Positions 1-6,911 are shown, numbered from the stretch's first letter. The stretch is DNA of 11,228 nt from Chitinophagaceae bacterium (GCA_016786525.1 JAEUVW010000039.1:1-11228); one strand, 5' to 3'. Translations and numbers: made by a program. Notes: a model not told the origin generated them from the sequence alone.

Positions 1-14
1 AGTTTCTCCAGGCC

Positions 15-575
15 CTATTCTTCCGTGGCGACACGCCTGAACAACCCTTCATAGTCAGTAACGAGCCCATTGTCATCGACGGAGACCAGGGCTTCAAAAT
101 CGTTGGGCACATTGGCAAAGCGGTATTGGCAGCGGGAAAGCCGGGTATATTGCTGCGGTTTCACGCTGAGCTCCCGCTGCAGGACATCGATATAGACCAG
201 GTTGACTTCCTGCTTGCTGCCGGGCTCCAGCTTTGCCCTGTTGATAAACAGGGAATTGGTAAAGGGTGTCTGCGAAATATCAATATCCAGGCAGCCTTTC
301 AGGAAAGCGGCTTCTTTGCCGTCCAGTGTCCAGTTGCCCCTACCGTCGCTCCTGAGGCGATGCTCCGACAATACATCGTCGAAGGAGCTGCTCAGGTCGA
401 GGGAAAGCGTATGCCACTTTTCGTTGCATTTGATGACGTAATCGGTTTTATAGATCCTGCCGCCATCCGTACCAATAATGGTAGCCTGCACCAGCGGCCC
501 GGATTCGTACAGCATGATGTGGCAATACTCTGCCGAAAAGCGGTCTTTCCCTTCCCAAATGATCCTGGTTTGCAT
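15..575 (-). CDS. Putative glycolipid-binding family protein
   Basis: The 186-residue protein resembles the putative glycolipid-binding family (formerly DUF1089; PA1994-like). What I see is an N-terminal strand region starting RIIWEG, a central 'W-TLSLDL' strand, and a C-terminal block with QQYTRLSRCQYRF followed by VSVDDNGLVTDYEGLFRR; that last block, with aspartates, a DxxGLV turn and a Y-G-L-(W/F) ending, is what I recognise from the family. There is no signal peptide or membrane segment, so it is probably cytoplasmic. The true ligand is not established for most members. It is the last gene of the minus-strand block and is separated from the upstream peroxiredoxin gene by a strong terminator, so it likely has its own promoter, although I find no clear -7 box. 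The start ATG at 575 is the only good one. Confidence 0.72.
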   Translation of the reverse strand: MQTRIIWEGKDRFSAEYCHIMLYESGPLVQATIIGTDGGRIYKTDYVIKCNEKWHTLSLDLSSSFDDVLSEHRLRSDGRGNWTLDGKEAAFLKGCLDIDISQTPFTNSLFINRAKLEPGSKQEVNLVYIDVLQRELSVKPQQYTRLSRCQYRFANVPNDFEALVSVDDNGLVTDYEGLFRRVATEE

Positions 576-643
576 ACTGCTAAGTTATTTCACTCCCGGC
601 AGGCGGAAACCGGGAAACGGAGCATTTAACACAGTGTGCCAAC

Positions 644-692
644 AAAAAAAAGGGCAACCATTTCAATGGTTGCCTCATTAAAATGGTTGCCC
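644..692 (-). terminator. Intrinsic terminator of the peroxiredoxin gene, with a duplicated 5' arm
   Basis: On the minus strand, 36 bases after the peroxiredoxin stop codon, a perfect 10-bp stem (arms 665-674 and 653-662, with a tight loop) is followed by a run of eight T (644-651). A second possible 5' arm at 681-692 is a perfect 12-base complement of 652-663, so two mutually exclusive hairpins share the same 3' arm and U tract. Either fold should terminate transcription. Confidence 0.85.
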
Positions 693-727
693 GCTTACTA
701 GGATTGCCTTACGACACTATTTTCTGC

Positions 728-1363
728 TTAGTTGGCCATAGTACCCAGGTACTCAGCGATACCTTCTGCGGTAGCCTGCAGGCCTTCCTTCTTATTGTTC
801 CAGTTTGCCGGGCAAACTTCACCGTTCACTTCGTGGAAATTCAGTGCGTCTACCATGCGCAGGGCTTCGTCAACGCTGCGGCCCAGGGGCAGATCGTTGA
901 TCACCTGGTGGCGGATCATGCCTTGTTTATCGATCAGGAACAGACCACGCAGGGCTACGGGATTTCCTTCGAAAGAAACGTTACCGTTGTCTACACTGTA
1001 GTTGCCGGCCAGTACGCCGTAGTTGATCGCGATCGTCTTGGTATAGTCTGCCACGATCGGGTATTGCACGCCTTTGATGCCACCTTTGTTGCGCTCTGTG
1101 TTCAACCAGGCCCAATGGGAGTATTTGGAGTCGGTAGAGCAGGCTACGACAACCGTATCTTTTTCTTCAAATGCAGCCAGCTGATCCTGGAATGCAATCA
1201 GTTCCGTAGGGCAGACAAAAGTGAAATCCAGGGGATAGAAGAAGAAAACGACGTTTTTCTTTCCTACGAATTGCTCCAGCGAAAAGCCTTCGACAAATTC
1301 AGAACCATTTACTACTGCTTCCTCCGCAAATGAAGGTGCTTTTTTACCGATCAGTGTTTGCAT
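728..1363 (-). CDS. Typical 2-Cys peroxiredoxin (AhpC/Prx1-type)
   Basis: A thiol peroxidase that reduces H2O2, alkyl hydroperoxides or peroxynitrite in the cytoplasm, using electrons from thioredoxin or an AhpF-like reductase. The 211-residue length suits the Prx1/AhpC class. The peroxidatic cysteine is C51 in DFTFVCPTE, with the expected Pro and Thr before it in the PLDFTFVC context. The resolving cysteine is C184 in GEVCPANW. The GGLG loop of hyperoxidation-sensitive enzymes reads GGIK here, and the C-terminus (EYLGTMAN) lacks the YF motif, so a robust, oxidation-resistant enzyme is inferred. The gene is monocistronic: it has its own promoter in the divergent 1364-1566 gap shared with ctaB and its own terminator. 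Pairing with a respiratory oxidase cluster may be chance, or may fit defence against respiration-derived peroxide. Confidence 0.95.
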   Translation of the reverse strand: MQTLIGKKAPSFAEEAVVNGSEFVEGFSLEQFVGKKNVVFFFYPLDFTFVCPTELIAFQDQLAAFEEKDTVVVACSTDSKYSHWAWLNTERNKGGIKGVQYPIVADYTKTIAINYGVLAGNYSVDNGNVSFEGNPVALRGLFLIDKQGMIRHQVINDLPLGRSVDEALRMVDALNFHEVNGEVCPANWNNKKEGLQATAEGIAEYLGTMAN

Positions 1364-1397
1364 TTTGTTTAAATTGAGTTTTTGCTTTTATAAGGCG

Positions 1398-1430
1398 CAA
1401 AGTTACTGATTCAACAATGATTACGAAAGT
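1398..1430 (-). promoter_or_regulatory. Probable promoter of the peroxiredoxin gene
   Basis: Read on the minus strand, 1405-1398 is TAACTTTG, a perfect match to the Bacteroidota -7 box TAnnTTTG, about 35 bases upstream of the start codon. The -33 region is weak: TTTCG at about 1428-1424 where TTTG is expected. No PerR- or OxyR-like palindrome was recognised. Confidence 0.55.
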
Positions 1431-1500
1431 GTTTCCTGATTTTTTAGGCTTATTGCCCTATTAATTGTCTTTATACTGAAGCGGGCCTGCCCTATTATTT

Positions 1501-1536
1501 TTTGATCAACATTTTCAAATTATAGGATTACTTTTG
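1501..1536 (+). promoter_or_regulatory. Probable promoter of ctaB
   Basis: TACTTTTG at 1529-1536 matches TAnnTTTG exactly. A TTTG lies at 1501-1504, 24 bases upstream, slightly longer than the usual spacing of about 19 to 21. The -7 box sits over a TTG codon at 1534 that could be taken as the ctaB start, which argues that translation begins further downstream. Confidence 0.6.
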
Positions 1537-1566
1537 CAACGCTTTTCATCAAACAAGGTCCGCGGC

Positions 1567-2475
1567 GTGCAGCAAGAATCCATTAAGGCAAAATCATCTT
1601 TTCTTTTGGTTGAAAAACTGAAGGATTATGCGCAATTGCTGAAACCGAACCTGAGCATGATGGTGGTTTTTTCCAGCGTCATTGGTTACCTGATGGCTCC
1701 GGGCATTGATTTCAATGTACGCAAGGTGCTGATCCTTTATGTTGGCGGCCTGCTGGTCACCGGCGGGGCCAATACCATCAACCAGATACTGGAGTACAAA
1801 GGCGACCAGAAGATGACGCGCACGATGAACAGACCGGTGGCAGACGGCCGTATGTCCAAAGCCGAAGCCTGGTTCCTGGCCGTCGTGGCGGGTATCGGCG
1901 GCGCGCTGATCCTGGCCCTGAATTTTAATCCCCTTACCGGTATCTTAAGTTTTATTTCCCTGATCCTGTATGCTTTTGCATACACACCGATGAAGCGGGT
2001 GCACCCGGTGGCCGTACTGATCGGCGCCATCCCCGGCGCGCTGCCTCCCCTGTTGGGCTGGGTAGCCGGTACGAATGCGCTCAGCGGCCCTGCAGCAATC
2101 GGCGGCTGGGTGCTGTTCCTGTTCCAGTTCTTCTGGCAGTTCCCGCATTACTGGGCCATCGGCTGGGTCGGCTATGACGAATACCAGAAAGCCGGTATCA
2201 GCATGCTCCCTTCCCAGGAAAGAACTTCCCGCTTTACCGGCCTGCAATGCATGTTTTACAGTATAGTACTGGTGCCGCTGGCACTGGTGCCGCGTTTCCT
2301 GGGCATGTGCAGCAACTGGGGCATGTGGATCATGATGCTGGGCGGTATTATCTATTTCGCCGCATCGGTGAACTTTTACCGCAAAAATGACTTCAAATCG
2401 GCAAAGCAGGTGATGTACGCCTCCTTTATCTATTTGCCCCTGGTGCTGCTGGCACTTTACTTTACCAAATTGTAA
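1567..2475 (+). CDS. ctaB: Heme O synthase (protoheme IX farnesyltransferase)
   Basis: This UbiA-family membrane prenyltransferase converts heme B to heme O with farnesyl diphosphate, the first step to the heme A/O of terminal oxidases. The protein is very hydrophobic with several predicted helices. Numbered from GTG 1567, the first Asp-rich prenyl-diphosphate site is N72..E76..D80 followed by MTRTMNRP, with Glu at the middle position as in eukaryotic COX10. The second site is YDEYQKAGISMLP (D204). The WQFPHYWAI and HPVAVLIGAIPGALPPLLGW segments are classic for CyoE/CtaB. I chose GTG 1567, which has a weak AAGG at 1555-1558; the in-frame TTG at 1534 lies inside the -7 box, so it could not be translated from this promoter. 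The gene heads the oxidase cluster, ending 4 bases before the next ATG. Confidence 0.95.
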   Translation: MQQESIKAKSSFLLVEKLKDYAQLLKPNLSMMVVFSSVIGYLMAPGIDFNVRKVLILYVGGLLVTGGANTINQILEYKGDQKMTRTMNRPVADGRMSKAEAWFLAVVAGIGGALILALNFNPLTGILSFISLILYAFAYTPMKRVHPVAVLIGAIPGALPPLLGWVAGTNALSGPAAIGGWVLFLFQFFWQFPHYWAIGWVGYDEYQKAGISMLPSQERTSRFTGLQCMFYSIVLVPLALVPRFLGMCSNWGMWIMMLGGIIYFAASVNFYRKNDFKSAKQVMYASFIYLPLVLLALYFTKL

Positions 2476-2479
2476 GTAT

Positions 2480-3040
2480 ATGAATACCGTTCCGAGAAAG
2501 AGAATCCACCCGCAGATGTTTGCCCTGTATATTGCTATGGCCAGTATTGCCATGATGTTTGCAGGCCTGACCAGCGCTTATATTGTCCGTAAGTCGCAGC
2601 CGAACTGGCGCCTGTATGAATTGCCCGGTGTTTTCTGGGTCTCTACGGTGACGATTGTGCTCAGCAGCGTAACGATTGCACTGGCACTCAGGGCTTTCAA
2701 AGCACGGAAAATGATGCAGTACCGCCTGCTGGCCGGTCTTACCCTGCTCCTGGGTACGGCCTTCGGACTGCTGCAATACCAGGGCTTCTATGAACTGTAC
2801 CATCTGCCCCAACCCGTGCAGGTGTCGGGCAACCCCAGCGAATCTTTCCTGTTCATCATCTGGGGTTTGCACCTGCTGCATATTGCCGGCGGTGTGGTTG
2901 CTTTACTGATTGTCTTTCTCCGTTCCTTCCGTCGCAATGTGAAGGAATACAACACCACAGGATTGGCGATTGTGGCCAATTACTGGCATTTTGTAGATGT
3001 GCTCTGGATCTACTTATTCATCTTTTTTATGATGAACTAA
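2480..3040 (+). CDS. Cytochrome c oxidase subunit III family protein (short, five-helix form)
   Basis: A 186-residue integral membrane subunit of a heme-copper oxidase, with about five helices near residues 12-36, 50-70, 82-99, 122-147 and 164-184. Subunit III signatures are Q100/E105 in LQYQGFYELY (the conserved helix glutamate), HLLHIAGG (H131, H134) and YWHFVDVLWIYLF (168-180). Subunit III stabilises subunit I and its proton uptake and is not itself a redox protein. It starts 4 bases after ctaB, so it is probably translated from the same mRNA. It lacks the long loop found in the second subunit III just downstream. The two are divergent paralogues, not a recent duplication. Confidence 0.88.
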   Translation: MNTVPRKRIHPQMFALYIAMASIAMMFAGLTSAYIVRKSQPNWRLYELPGVFWVSTVTIVLSSVTIALALRAFKARKMMQYRLLAGLTLLLGTAFGLLQYQGFYELYHLPQPVQVSGNPSESFLFIIWGLHLLHIAGGVVALLIVFLRSFRRNVKEYNTTGLAIVANYWHFVDVLWIYLFIFFMMN

Positions 3041-3055
3041 TAATAAAAAAAGACA

Positions 3056-3087
3056 TTTGGATGACTGAAAAAAGCGTATTATTTTTG
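3056..3087 (+). promoter_or_regulatory. Strong Bacteroidota-type promoter inside the oxidase cluster
   Basis: TTTG at 3056-3059 and TATTTTTG at 3080-3087 are separated by 20 bases, an excellent fit to the Bacteroidota TTTG-N19-21-TAnnTTTG promoter. Transcription would start near 3094, giving a leader of roughly 35 bases before the ATG at 3130. It would allow the second subunit III, subunit IV and SCO genes to be expressed separately from ctaB. Confidence 0.75.
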
Positions 3088-3129
3088 CCCGCAACTTACC
3101 CAACTAAATTCTCATTTTTATAACAAATT

Positions 3130-3867
3130 ATGTCGCACACTACTACAGCACCAGCAGCACCTAAAGCATTTGGCGGCGGTCGTTCCCCCTTCAATGTCAG
3201 CTACGGAAAGATAATGATGTGGTTTTTCCTCTTGTCGGATGCCTTCACGTTCAGCGCTTTCCTGATTTCCTATGGTACTACCCGTTTCTTCTCTGCTGTA
3301 TGGCCCGATCCGAACCACGTGTTTAACTCCTTCCCTTTCTTAGGAAGCGGTTATCCCCTGATGTTCGTGAGTCTGATGACCTTTATCCTGATCCTGTCTT
3401 CCGTAACGATGGTATTGGCGGTACATGCAGGTCACTGCAATGACAAACAGGGCGTTGTAAAATGGTTGCTGTGGACCATCATCGGTGGTATCGCGTTCCT
3501 GAGCTGCCAGGCCTGGGAGTGGACGCACTTGAATCACCAGGGCGCCTGGTGGGGTTCTTTTGCAGACATCACTTCTCCTAAAGATGTTTACAATCACTTC
3601 TTTACGCCGGCTGTACTGGAAAGCGCGACACCGGAACACCTGTCGCAATCGACCAACAACTTCTTCAACTTCTTCTTTACCATCACCGGTTTCCACGGTG
3701 CGCACGTTACCAGCGGTGTGATCTTCAACATCATGATCCTGATCAACACGGTAAACGGTACTTACGAAAGAAGGGGGCACTATGAAATGATCGAAAAAGT
3801 AGGTCTGTACTGGCACTTTGTAGACCTGGTATGGGTATTCGTATTTACCTGCTTCTACCTGCTCTAG
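3130..3867 (+). CDS. ctaE: Cytochrome c oxidase subunit III
   Basis: A 245-residue subunit III of an aa3/caa3-type oxidase in the inner membrane. Five helices are predicted near residues 28-50, 75-100, 110-130, 178-206 and 224-244, after an Ala/Thr/Pro-rich cytoplasmic N-terminus. Hallmarks are E130 in SCQAWEW (the conserved membrane glutamate), H189/H192 in FHGAHVTSG, and GLYWHFVDLVWVFVF near the C-terminus. A loop of about 45 residues (132-176), rich in aromatic residues and Ser/Thr, lies before the fourth helix and is absent in the shorter paralogue upstream. The gene has its own strong promoter, which suggests that this copy is the main structural subunit. It is followed after 54 bases by subunit IV. 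Confidence 0.93.
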   Translation: MSHTTTAPAAPKAFGGGRSPFNVSYGKIMMWFFLLSDAFTFSAFLISYGTTRFFSAVWPDPNHVFNSFPFLGSGYPLMFVSLMTFILILSSVTMVLAVHAGHCNDKQGVVKWLLWTIIGGIAFLSCQAWEWTHLNHQGAWWGSFADITSPKDVYNHFFTPAVLESATPEHLSQSTNNFFNFFFTITGFHGAHVTSGVIFNIMILINTVNGTYERRGHYEMIEKVGLYWHFVDLVWVFVFTCFYLL

Positions 3868-3921
3868 TACGCAACACCACTTGTACAACAACTTACTAAA
3901 CCACACAAAATACTTCAATCA

Positions 3922-4362
3922 ATGTCATCACACGGCTCTCATAACGACAATATCCAACACCTTTACGAAGGTGACCAATCCAAACTGTACTCAGGCGTAC
4001 TGGCCCACCACCACGATGTAAAATCAGCGGAAAGCAAAGCCCAGGTAGCCAAGATCTGGAAAGTAACCCTGATTCTTTCCATCATCACGATTGCCGAGGT
4101 AATCGGTGGCCTGTACCTGTATCATTATGTACCCAAATGGTTTATCAACTCTGCGTTCCTGATCCTGACGATCCTGAAATCGGCTTATATCGTACGCGTG
4201 TTCATGCACCTTGGCGATGAAGTAAAATGGTTTAAATTCTGTGTACTGATCCCGCTGACCCTGTTTGTATGGTTCATCATTGCCTTCCTTTACGATGGCG
4301 GAGAATGGAAAAGCTTTAACGAAAACAACCCTGCCCGTTACGATTACCATCAAACCAAGTAA
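3922..4362 (+). CDS. Cytochrome c oxidase subunit IV family protein
   Basis: A 146-residue membrane protein of the prokaryotic subunit IV family (COX4_pro). It has a soluble His-rich N-terminus (1-44), then three helices at about 46-70, 74-95 and 103-124. The second helix carries the family signature LKSAYIVRVFMHL, compared with the usual K-x-x-x-V-x-x-x-FMHL pattern, followed by charged GDEVKWFKF. Such subunits are small accessory parts that help assemble or stabilise the oxidase. The C-terminus is a short soluble tail. Its stop codon directly abuts the ATG of the SCO gene, which suggests translational coupling. Confidence 0.87.
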   Translation: MSSHGSHNDNIQHLYEGDQSKLYSGVLAHHHDVKSAESKAQVAKIWKVTLILSIITIAEVIGGLYLYHYVPKWFINSAFLILTILKSAYIVRVFMHLGDEVKWFKFCVLIPLTLFVWFIIAFLYDGGEWKSFNENNPARYDYHQTK

Positions 4363-5064
4363 ATGAGTCAGAAAAACAGTAATAAAAAGTTTCTTATAGG
4401 ATTAACGGTAGCATTATTGCTGCCGTTCTCTTTTTATATCATAGCCAAAATGCTGGGTAAGGATAAGCTCGGCATGCCGCCTTATTACCAGGCTGAGCGT
4501 GTAGACAGTACCCTTGCAGACGGGAAAATGCGCTACGATACCACCTTCCACAGGGTGAATGATCTGGTGCTGTTCAACCAGATGGGCGACCAGGTGTCAC
4601 TGAATAAGGACCTGGCGGGGAAAATGCTGATCGTGGAAGTGTTTTTTACCCGTTGCGGCACCATATGCCCCCGCCTGACTTCCAATATGGGCATCCTGCA
4701 AAAAGCCTTCCGGAAAAACGATACGGCCGTGCACCTGGTGTCGATCAGCGTTGACCCTGAGTACGATACCGTTCAGGCGTTAAGGGCCTATGCAGACCGT
4801 TTTAAAGCCAATCCTGACCGGTGGTGGTTCCTGACCGGCAACCGCAATACCATAGCCGATTACCTGAGAAATGAGCTAAAGCTAATGGTCAAGCCATCTG
4901 ACGGGGGGGCAGAAGAGCTTGACCATACGCAAACAATTGTCCTTTTGGATAAAGAACGTTATATAAGGGGATACTATGACGGTTTAGACACCGCCGCATT
5001 AAAACAATGTGCCGACGATATTGGCTTGCTTTCGATGCAAAGAAAACGGGAAGCCCGGAAGTAA
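4363..5064 (+). CDS. SCO1/SenC family copper chaperone
   Basis: A membrane-anchored thioredoxin-fold protein that delivers copper to, or reduces, the CuA site of oxidase subunit II. Of 233 residues, 9-30 form an N-terminal membrane anchor. The Sco domain follows, with the copper-binding CxxxCP motif at C98-C102 in TRCGTICP and the third ligand H188 in LDHTQTIVLLD. VSISVDPEYDT is the usual strand before the Sco-specific insertion. All three copper ligands are intact. It is the last gene of the oxidase cluster, and no clear plus-strand terminator follows before the convergent HU gene. In related genomes I would expect a DUF420 membrane protein after SCO; it is not here. Confidence 0.93.
   Translation: MSQKNSNKKFLIGLTVALLLPFSFYIIAKMLGKDKLGMPPYYQAERVDSTLADGKMRYDTTFHRVNDLVLFNQMGDQVSLNKDLAGKMLIVEVFFTRCGTICPRLTSNMGILQKAFRKNDTAVHLVSISVDPEYDTVQALRAYADRFKANPDRWWFLTGNRNTIADYLRNELKLMVKPSDGGAEELDHTQTIVLLDKERYIRGYYDGLDTAALKQCADDIGLLSMQRKREARK
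5039..5057 (-). terminator. Possible weak terminator of the HU gene
   Basis: On the minus strand, about 30 bases past the HU stop, CGGG-CTT-CCCG (5057-5047) is followed by TTTTC and further T-rich sequence. The stem is only 4 bp and lies inside the 3' end of the convergent SCO gene. No better candidate is visible. Confidence 0.28.
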
Positions 5065-5086
5065 ATGTCTATTCTATAAGCCCGGT

Positions 5087-5395
5087 TTAGCTTTTAGGAA
5101 CTTCGTTTTCCTTGATTTTGACCGATTTCAGGGCAATCATAAATTCCTTTGCAGGCTTGAAGGTCGGTATGTAATGCTCAGGAATGTGCACTACTTCGTT
5201 TTTCTTGATGTTCCTTCCTTTTTTTGCGGCCCTTTTCTTAACGGTAAAGCTGCCGAATCCGCGGATACTTACTGTTTCCCCTTCAAAGACAGTTTGTTTC
5301 ACTTCCTTAAAAAATGTCTCCAAAGCCACAAGGATGTCGACTTTCGGGATACCGGTTTTATCGGAAATGTTTGAAATAATGTCGGCTTTTCTCAT
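5087..5395 (-). CDS. HU/IHF-family histone-like DNA-binding protein
   Basis: A small (102 residues) nucleoid protein that binds and bends DNA as a dimer. Residues 1-40 form the two N-terminal helices (MRKADIISNI.., ETFFKEVKQTV). The signature IRGFGSFTVKKR at 44-55 leads into the beta arm at about 56-75, then IPTFKPAKEF at 76-85. The arm tip reads GRNIKKN, with Ile63 where many HU and IHF proteins have the DNA-intercalating proline of RNPxTG; I have seen this form in other Bacteroidota HU paralogues, so it is probably a subfamily trait. A Lys-rich tail of about 12 residues extends past the usual HU end of about 90. The gene stands alone, convergent with the SCO gene (22-base gap). I cannot say whether it is the main HU or a specialised paralogue. 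Confidence 0.92.
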   Translation of the reverse strand: MRKADIISNISDKTGIPKVDILVALETFFKEVKQTVFEGETVSIRGFGSFTVKKRAAKKGRNIKKNEVVHIPEHYIPTFKPAKEFMIALKSVKIKENEVPKS

Positions 5396-5457
5396 AATAA
5401 AAGTTAAAAAATTAAAAGTCTATTTGTTTAATACGTTTTCGTTTTAGAAACGCCTGA

Positions 5458-5486
5458 CCAAGATAGCCAAAAAAAACAAAAAGCAA
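5458..5486 (-). promoter_or_regulatory. Candidate promoter of the HU gene
   Basis: On the minus strand, TATCTTGG (5465-5458) is a near match to TAnnTTTG, with TTG (5486-5484) 18 bases upstream. The spacer is the T-rich tail of the E2 terminator. The match is imperfect, but the distance of about 65 bases to the start codon is reasonable. Confidence 0.4.
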
Positions 5487-5534
5487 TAGTCTTTAAAGAT
5501 TTTTTTTAAATACATAAAAATCTTCAAAGACTAT
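5466..5534 (-). terminator. Intrinsic terminator of the E2 acyltransferase gene
   Basis: Arms 5486-5504 and 5516-5534 form a 19-bp stem with one non-Watson-Crick position, which is a G-U wobble only in minus-strand RNA. The hairpin starts about 22 bases after the E2 stop codon and is followed on the minus strand by a T-rich stretch (5484-5469). Orientation, wobble and U tract all point to termination of the E2 transcript. Confidence 0.8.
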
Positions 5535-5556
5535 CAGGCAAAAACAAAACTTAAAT

Positions 5557-6867
5557 TTAAATACTTCTGGACGCGTCGAAAGCCTCTAATTCATTGGCTA
5601 CAGCAGTCAGGAAACTGGCTCCGAGCGAGCCGTCGACAATACGGTGATCATAGCTTAAAGATAAATACATCATATGTCTTATTGCTATAACATCTCCTTC
5701 CGGTGTTTCGATCACCATCGGCCGCTTTTTAATGCTGCCCACGGCTAATATCGCTACCTGCGGCTGGTTGATAATCGGCGTGCCCATCAGGCTGCCGAAG
5801 GTACCAACATTGGTCAGGGTGAAGGTGCCGCCCTGTGTATCGTCTGCCTTCAGTTTTCCACCCCTGGCCGCGTGTGCCAGCTGGTTTACATCCTTGGTCA
5901 GGCCGATCAGGTTTTTGGTATCTGCATTTTTGATGACCGGTACGATCAGGTTGCCGCTGGGCAATGCTGCTGCCATACCGATATTGATATCTTTCTTTAC
6001 GATGATCCGGTCTCCGTCTACGCTGCTGTTGATCATCGGGTATTTGCTGATGCTCTTTACGATCGCTTCAATGAAGATCGGCGTAAAGGTGATCTTCTCC
6101 CCGTATTTCTTTTCAAACGCATTTTTTGATTTTTCGCGCCAGCGCACCAGGTTGGTCACATCTGCTTCTGTAAAGCTGGTGACGTGCGGAGACGTTGCTT
6201 TGCTGCGCACCATATGGTCGGCGATCAGCTTGCGCATACGGTCCATTTCGATGATCTCTACGTTACCGCTGACGGGTGCCGGTGCCGGCTTCGGCGCTTC
6301 TGCAGTGGCTTGTGCCGGTGCTGTAGTTGCCGGTGCAGCTGCAGCCGGTGCTGCAGGCGCTTTGCCCCTGTTTGCTACATAGCTGAGGATATCTTTTTTG
6401 GTGACACGGCCTTCATTGCCGGTACCGGGTATCTGCTCCAGTTCCGCCATGCTGACTCCTTCCTGTGTAGCGATATTCAGTACAAGCGGTGAATAAAATT
6501 TGTTGGTGCCTGCCGGAGCTGATGCTGCAGGAGCCGATGCCACCGCTGCCTGAACAGGAGCTGCTGGAGCAGAGGCGGGAGTGGCCGCAGGTGCAGATGC
6601 AGCAGGCGCTACAGCAGCACTGCCGCCTTCTGTATTGATACGGGCAATAACGGTACCGACAGCCACTACGTCATTCTCTTTAAAGAGGATTTCGGTAATG
6701 GTACCGGCGCCGGTGGAAGGAACTTCACTATCTACTTTATCTGTAGCGATTTCCAGGACTGTTTCGTCCATTTTCACAGCGTCTCCCGGTTTTTTATGCC
6801 ATTTCAGAATGGTAGCTTCTGTAATACTCTCTCCCATTTTGGGCATTACTAAATCGACTATTGCCAT
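5557..6867 (-). CDS. Dihydrolipoamide acyltransferase (E2) of a 2-oxo acid dehydrogenase complex
   Basis: The core enzyme that carries an acyl group on a lipoyl arm to CoA. The 436 residues show the full E2 order. A lipoyl domain covers 1-77, with lipoylated K44 in EIATDKVDSEV. An Ala/Pro-rich swinging linker covers 82-120. A peripheral-subunit-binding domain lies at about 125-165 (KFYSPLVLNIA...GTGNEGRVTKKDIL), followed by a second Ala/Pro linker (166-202). The catalytic acyltransferase domain is 205-436, with active-site H408 and D412 in YDHRIVDGSLG. The TDKVDSEV lipoyl site and the catalytic domain look most like branched-chain or broad-specificity E2 proteins of Bacteroidota, but pyruvate or 2-oxoglutarate cannot be excluded. 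No E1 or E3 gene is adjacent, and the gene has its own promoter and terminator, so the complex is encoded at scattered loci. Confidence 0.93.
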   Translation of the reverse strand: MAIVDLVMPKMGESITEATILKWHKKPGDAVKMDETVLEIATDKVDSEVPSTGAGTITEILFKENDVVAVGTVIARINTEGGSAAVAPAASAPAATPASAPAAPVQAAVASAPAASAPAGTNKFYSPLVLNIATQEGVSMAELEQIPGTGNEGRVTKKDILSYVANRGKAPAAPAAAAPATTAPAQATAEAPKPAPAPVSGNVEIIEMDRMRKLIADHMVRSKATSPHVTSFTEADVTNLVRWREKSKNAFEKKYGEKITFTPIFIEAIVKSISKYPMINSSVDGDRIIVKKDINIGMAAALPSGNLIVPVIKNADTKNLIGLTKDVNQLAHAARGGKLKADDTQGGTFTLTNVGTFGSLMGTPIINQPQVAILAVGSIKKRPMVIETPEGDVIAIRHMMYLSLSYDHRIVDGSLGASFLTAVANELEAFDASRSI

Positions 6868-6903
6868 ATTGTCTTTTTACTTTCTTTGATAAAAAATTCG
6901 CAG

Positions 6904-6911
6904 CAAAAGTA
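6904..6911 (-). promoter_or_regulatory. Probable -7 box for the E2 gene
   Basis: On the minus strand, 6911-6904 reads TACTTTTG, a perfect TAnnTTTG, about 37 bases upstream of the E2 start. No convincing TTTG is found at the -33 position. Confidence 0.5.

Noticed and set aside
683..1333. Plus-strand open frame of 216 codons opposite the peroxiredoxin gene
   Set aside because: It is the antisense shadow of a clear peroxiredoxin gene with intact catalytic motifs; its translation has no recognisable domain.
2480..3867. The two subunit III genes as one gene split by a frameshift or as a recent tandem duplication
   Set aside because: Each has its own start, stop and complete five-helix pattern, they differ strongly in sequence and length, and a good promoter separates them.
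4908..4914. G7 run in the SCO gene as a phase-variation tract
   Set aside because: The frame is intact across it, and a run of seven is too short to support the idea without other evidence.
5732..6382. Plus-strand open frame of 216 codons opposite the E2 gene, with hydrophobic and Ala/Gly-rich stretches
   Set aside because: The apparent composition comes from the antisense of the E2 catalytic domain and Ala/Pro linker; no family match and no start signals.
6280..6630. Possible tandem repeat or phase-variable locus in the GC-rich Ala/Pro coding stretches of the E2 gene
   Set aside because: These are the normal Ala/Pro-rich interdomain linkers of E2 proteins; the codons vary and there is no perfect long repeat.
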